This document shows positions 61,277 through 64,000 of a stretch of 64,000 bases of DNA, one piece after another; positions within the stretch are counted from its first letter, which is position 1; the number at the start of each line of letters is the position of its first letter. The DNA comes from Fodinibacter sp963834965 (GTDB lineage: Bacteria > Actinomycetota > Actinomycetes > Actinomycetales > Dermatophilaceae), in NCBI GenBank assembly GCA_963834965.1, contig CAWIEI010000001.1, positions 1 through 64,000 of the forward strand, read 5' to 3'. Position numbers and translations under genes: made by a program. The notes beneath the pieces were generated by a model. That model had not been told where the DNA came from, did no database searches, and was given only the letters and a program-made list of their open reading frames with translations.

Positions 61277-62415
61277 TCCCGGCGCCCGGGCCGCTGGCCG
61301 GCATCCGCGTCGTCGAGCTCGGTGGCATCGGGCCGACCCCGTTCGCGGGGATGCTGCTGGCCGAGCTGGGCGCCGAGGTAGTGCGGGTCGACCGGCCGGG
61401 TGAGTCGAACCCGCTGGCGCTCGCGGGTGGCCTGCGGCGCTCGCGGCCCAGCATCGCGGTCGACCTGAAGACGGATGCCGGGCGCGCGGTGGTGCAGCGG
61501 CTGGTCGACGGCGCCGACGTGCTCGTCGAGGGCTACCGGCCCGGGGTGGCAGAGCGGCTGGGGCTCGGGCCCGAGGAGTGCCTCGAGCGCAACCCCCGGC
61601 TGGTGCACGCCCGGATGACCGGTTGGGGGCAGACCGGCCCGTGGGCACAGCGGGCCGGGCACGACATCACGTATGCCGCGGTGTCGGGCACGTTGCACGC
61701 GCTGGGCACGCGCGAGCGCCCGGTGGCCCCGGTGCCGGTGATCGGCGACTTCGCCGGGGGGTCGATGTACCTCGTCGTGGGGGTGTTGGCCGCGTTGTTG
61801 GCGCGGGGCACCACCGGGCGCGGGCAGGTGGTCGATGCGGCGATGGTCGACGGTGCGGCGCACCTGTTCTCGATGGTGCACGGGCTGCTCGGCGTGGGCG
61901 CGTGGCGCGACGAGCGCGAGGCCAACCTGCTCGACGGCGGGGCACCGTTCTACGCGGTCTACGAGTGCGCCGACGGCCGGTTCGTGGCCGTGGGGGCCCT
62001 CGAGCCGCCGTTCTGGGCCGAGCTGCTGGCCGGGCTCGGGGTGGAGGTGGCCGGGAACCAGTACGACCCCTCGACCTGGCCGGCGCAGCGAGAGGCCTTC
62101 GCTGCAGCCTTCCGCACTCGCCCGCGCGACGAGTGGGCAATGCACTTCGAGGCCACCGACGCATGTGTCGCGCCGGTGCTGTCGCTGACCGAGGCCCCGC
62201 ACCACCCGCACCTGGTGGGGCGGGGGACCTTCGCCCCCGACGCGTCCGGCCACCCGGTGCCACGCACCGGCCCGCGGTTCTCCGCCACGCCCGCGCGCGG
62301 CCCCGGCCCCGAGCCGGTGCCCGGCGCCGACACGACGGCCTACCTGCTCGCGCACGGCTTCAGCGAGTCGGAGGTCGGCGAGCTCGTCGCGTCGGGTGCC
62401 GTCGTGCAGGCCTGA
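61273..62415 (+). CDS. CaiB/BaiF CoA-transferase family protein (alpha-methylacyl-CoA racemase-like)
   Basis: 380 residues. GIRVVELGGIGPTPFAGML, LGAEVVRVDRPG, RMTGWGQTGPWAQRAGHDITY (acid of the active site) and GGAPFYAVYECADGRFVAVG are typical of AMACR/MCR rather than formyl- or succinyl-CoA transferases. It would invert the alpha carbon of 2-methylacyl-CoA for beta-oxidation. GTG 61273 overlaps folP2 by four bases. Confidence 0.88.
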   Translation: MIPAPGPLAGIRVVELGGIGPTPFAGMLLAELGAEVVRVDRPGESNPLALAGGLRRSRPSIAVDLKTDAGRAVVQRLVDGADVLVEGYRPGVAERLGLGPEECLERNPRLVHARMTGWGQTGPWAQRAGHDITYAAVSGTLHALGTRERPVAPVPVIGDFAGGSMYLVVGVLAALLARGTTGRGQVVDAAMVDGAAHLFSMVHGLLGVGAWRDEREANLLDGGAPFYAVYECADGRFVAVGALEPPFWAELLAGLGVEVAGNQYDPSTWPAQREAFAAAFRTRPRDEWAMHFEATDACVAPVLSLTEAPHHPHLVGRGTFAPDASGHPVPRTGPRFSATPARGPGPEPVPGADTTAYLLAHGFSESEVGELVASGAVVQA

Positions 62416-62430
62416 TCACTGGTTGGCGGC

Positions 62431-63612
62431 TCAGCGTGGGTGAGGAGCGAACGGCCCGCTGTCGCCGAAAACCGTTGTGGCGAAACGCTCCCCGACGAAC
62501 TGGTGCGTCACGGCATCCGGGTGCAGTGCGTCGGGCAGCGGGTGCTCGACGTGGTCCGCCTCCCCGTAGAGCGCGAGCCCGTCGACGAGGTGGAGGTTCG
62601 GGTCGTCGGTGGCGCGGCGCGCGACGACATCGGCCAGCGCCTCGCGGATGACCTGCAGCGTGAGCCGGCCCGCGGCCACCTCAGCGGGGTCGCCGGTGGC
62701 GCGGAACCGCACCCGACCCTCGGCGATGGCCTCCCAGTCGGGCGCGCCGGGGCCCGGGGTCTCCTCGTGGATGGGGCACAGCAGGGGTGTGACCACCAGC
62801 AGCGGAGTCGTGGGGTGGCCCTCGCGGATCGTGTCGAGGAACCCGTGCACGGCGGGGGTGAACGTCCGCAGCCGCATGCCGTCGAGGTTGACGATGTTGA
62901 TGCCGATCTTGACGCTGAGCAGGTCGGCGGGGGTGTCGCGGATGGCGCGTGCCGTGAACGGGTCGAGCAGCGCCCCGCCGCCGAACCCGAGGTTGACCAG
63001 GTCGACCTCACCCAGGCGGGCTGCGACGGCCGGCCAGGTCGTGGAGGGGCTCGCAGCATCCGAGCCGTGGCTGATCGAGCTGCCGTGGTGCACCCAGGTC
63101 CGGCGGTCGCTGGGTGGTGCCGCCTCGACCGGACGATCGGTGTGCAGCGCGATGACCTCGGTGACCTCGGTGTGCGGCAGCCAGATCTCGAGCGTCTTGG
63201 CGTGCGCCGGCAGCCCCTCGAAGCGCACCCTGCCGGGGCCGCCCTCGGTGAGCGTCGTGGCACCGGTGGTCATGTCGAGGGTGATGGTCGACCCGCCGCT
63301 GACGTGGCCGCGTGCCGTGAGGTGCCCGTCGACGACCAGGTCGTAGACGCCGAGTGGCCGCGGGGGGACACCGACGAAGGCGCGCCGGGTGGCGTGCGCC
63401 TCCAGCTCGACCACGGTGGCGGAGGTGCGCACAGCGACACGCACACCGGAGGGTTGCGCCTCGGCCAGCGCGAGGCCGGGGTCGGTGTTCTGCCGGCGCG
63501 CCGGGGCGTCCAGGCGGTGGGGGAGCACTCCGCGGGCGGTCGGCTCGACCTCGAGCGCACCGCGCACCAGGTCGGCGGTCACAGGGGTGGTGACGGGCAG
63601 GGCAGGGCTCAC
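62431..63612 (-). CDS. GDSL/SGNH-hydrolase family protein
   Basis: 393 residues. The first ~190 residues form a beta-rich domain of unknown type (GVYDLVVDGHLTARGHVSGG). The SGNH hydrolase domain follows with block I VHHGSSISHGSDA (Ser), SVKIGINIVN, and a catalytic DALHPDAVTH near the C terminus. It likely removes acyl or acetyl groups. No signal peptide. GTG 63612 is chosen for the GAGGAAG site upstream. Confidence 0.8.
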   Translation of the reverse strand: MSPALPVTTPVTADLVRGALEVEPTARGVLPHRLDAPARRQNTDPGLALAEAQPSGVRVAVRTSATVVELEAHATRRAFVGVPPRPLGVYDLVVDGHLTARGHVSGGSTITLDMTTGATTLTEGGPGRVRFEGLPAHAKTLEIWLPHTEVTEVIALHTDRPVEAAPPSDRRTWVHHGSSISHGSDAASPSTTWPAVAARLGEVDLVNLGFGGGALLDPFTARAIRDTPADLLSVKIGINIVNLDGMRLRTFTPAVHGFLDTIREGHPTTPLLVVTPLLCPIHEETPGPGAPDWEAIAEGRVRFRATGDPAEVAAGRLTLQVIREALADVVARRATDDPNLHLVDGLALYGEADHVEHPLPDALHPDAVTHQFVGERFATTVFGDSGPFAPHPR

Positions 63613-63749
63613 GACAGGCTTCCTCGGGTGGGGTGGTGGCCGGGCGGCGCGTTGGCGCGCGGGCAGAACGGCAATTCTGCGCGGCCTCGTCGAGCGGTGC
63701 AAACGGGTTGCCCGACGACGCCGGCCCGTCGTGCGGTTCGATGGGGGGT

Positions 63750-64000
63750 ATGACCACCAGCGCCGTCACCACCGTCCTCGTCGAGACCGCCGGAGCCGTC
63801 GGGCGGATCACCCTCAACGCCCCGGAGCGGCTCAACGCCGTCGACCCGCAGATGTGCGCGGCCGTTGCGGATGCCGTGCGCGCCTTCGACGCCGACCCCG
63901 GGGTGCGGGTGGTGGCGCTCACCGGGGCGGGCCGCGGGTTCTGCTCGGGTGCGCCCCTGTCTGCCGACGGGGCGACCCAGGGCACCCTGTACGCCGGCGC
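63750..64000 (+). CDS. Enoyl-CoA hydratase/isomerase, start only
   Basis: 83 codons before the window ends: VLVETAGAVGRITLNAPERLNAV, the N-terminal strand of a crotonase, then VRVVALTGAGRGFCSGAPLS, which holds the first oxyanion-hole motif. Either ATG 63750 or ATG 63741 could be the start. It probably works in fatty-acid degradation, like the racemase-type gene nearby. The product is incomplete here. Confidence 0.85.
   Translation, partial: MTTSAVTTVLVETAGAVGRITLNAPERLNAVDPQMCAAVADAVRAFDADPGVRVVALTGAGRGFCSGAPLSADGATQGTLYAG

Noticed and set aside
1..64000. CRISPR arrays, insertion sequences, prophage or tRNA-based integration sites
   Set aside because: No regularly spaced repeats beyond the three hairpin copies, no transposase, integrase or phage structural genes, and no tRNA were seen.

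Overview
The window is 64 kb of very GC-rich, densely packed bacterial chromosome. It carries a DUF3073 protein, an F420-dependent glucose-6-phosphate dehydrogenase, a FolP2-type DHPS paralogue, proton-translocating transhydrogenase, a class F-like sortase and many GTG starts. Together these point to a high-GC actinomycete, most likely in the Intrasporangiaceae/Dermatophilaceae neighbourhood; the family is inferred, not proven. No rRNA, tRNA, CRISPR array, prophage or intact insertion sequence was seen.

Layout. 1-13 kb is the least orderly part. It holds a frameshifted quinone oxidoreductase next to a frameshifted TetR regulator, a membrane serine hydrolase, a CPBP protease with a NarL-type two-component system, an SDR, an orphan HepT-like HEPN protein behind a 19-codon ORF, a secreted CXXCH/Ig-like protein, a decayed ERCC4-type nuclease, and a surface protein with a sortase. 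13-24.5 kb holds an MBL hydrolase, an epimerase, a secreted HNH nuclease, an ABC exporter with two ATPases (its permease carries a frameshift), an AHSA1-ArsR-SpoIIAA operon with a clear operator, a dienelactone hydrolase, and a dehydrogenase of the alanine dehydrogenase / carboxyethylornithine synthase type behind a strongly foldable leader. 24.5-36 kb holds a PLD-like protein divergent from a permuted papain-like protein, a secreted subtilase, paired FluC fluoride channels behind an alanine aminotransferase, a flavoprotein, an alkyltransferase-like protein, a sugar dehydrogenase lipoprotein and an AbiEi/DUF559-like protein flanked by three copies of a hairpin repeat. 36-45 kb holds a glycosyltransferase-MFS-deacetylase operon, an MFS-PLP decarboxylase pair and cytochrome bd oxidase (cydAB). 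45-64 kb is core metabolism: acyl-CoA ligase, pntAB, a GT-C glycosyltransferase, purM, isochorismatase with NCS1 permease, valine dehydrogenase, the fgd-folP2-CoA transferase operon, a GDSL esterase and the start of an enoyl-CoA hydratase.

Genome-scale habits visible here: operon genes overlap by four bases (ATGA/GTGA); many first genes lack a Shine-Dalgarno sequence but have a TANNNT or CANNNT hexamer 5-8 bases before the start codon, suggesting leaderless mRNAs; long hairpins sit between operons; and the heptamer GGATGCC/GGCATCC is strikingly common.

The items most worth a second look are the orphan HepT with its tiny overlapping ORF (8.6 kb), the structured leader at 23.1 kb, the 65-bp identical hairpin repeats at 34.6-35.9 kb, the CXXCH surface protein at 9.4 kb, and the leaderless-start signature.
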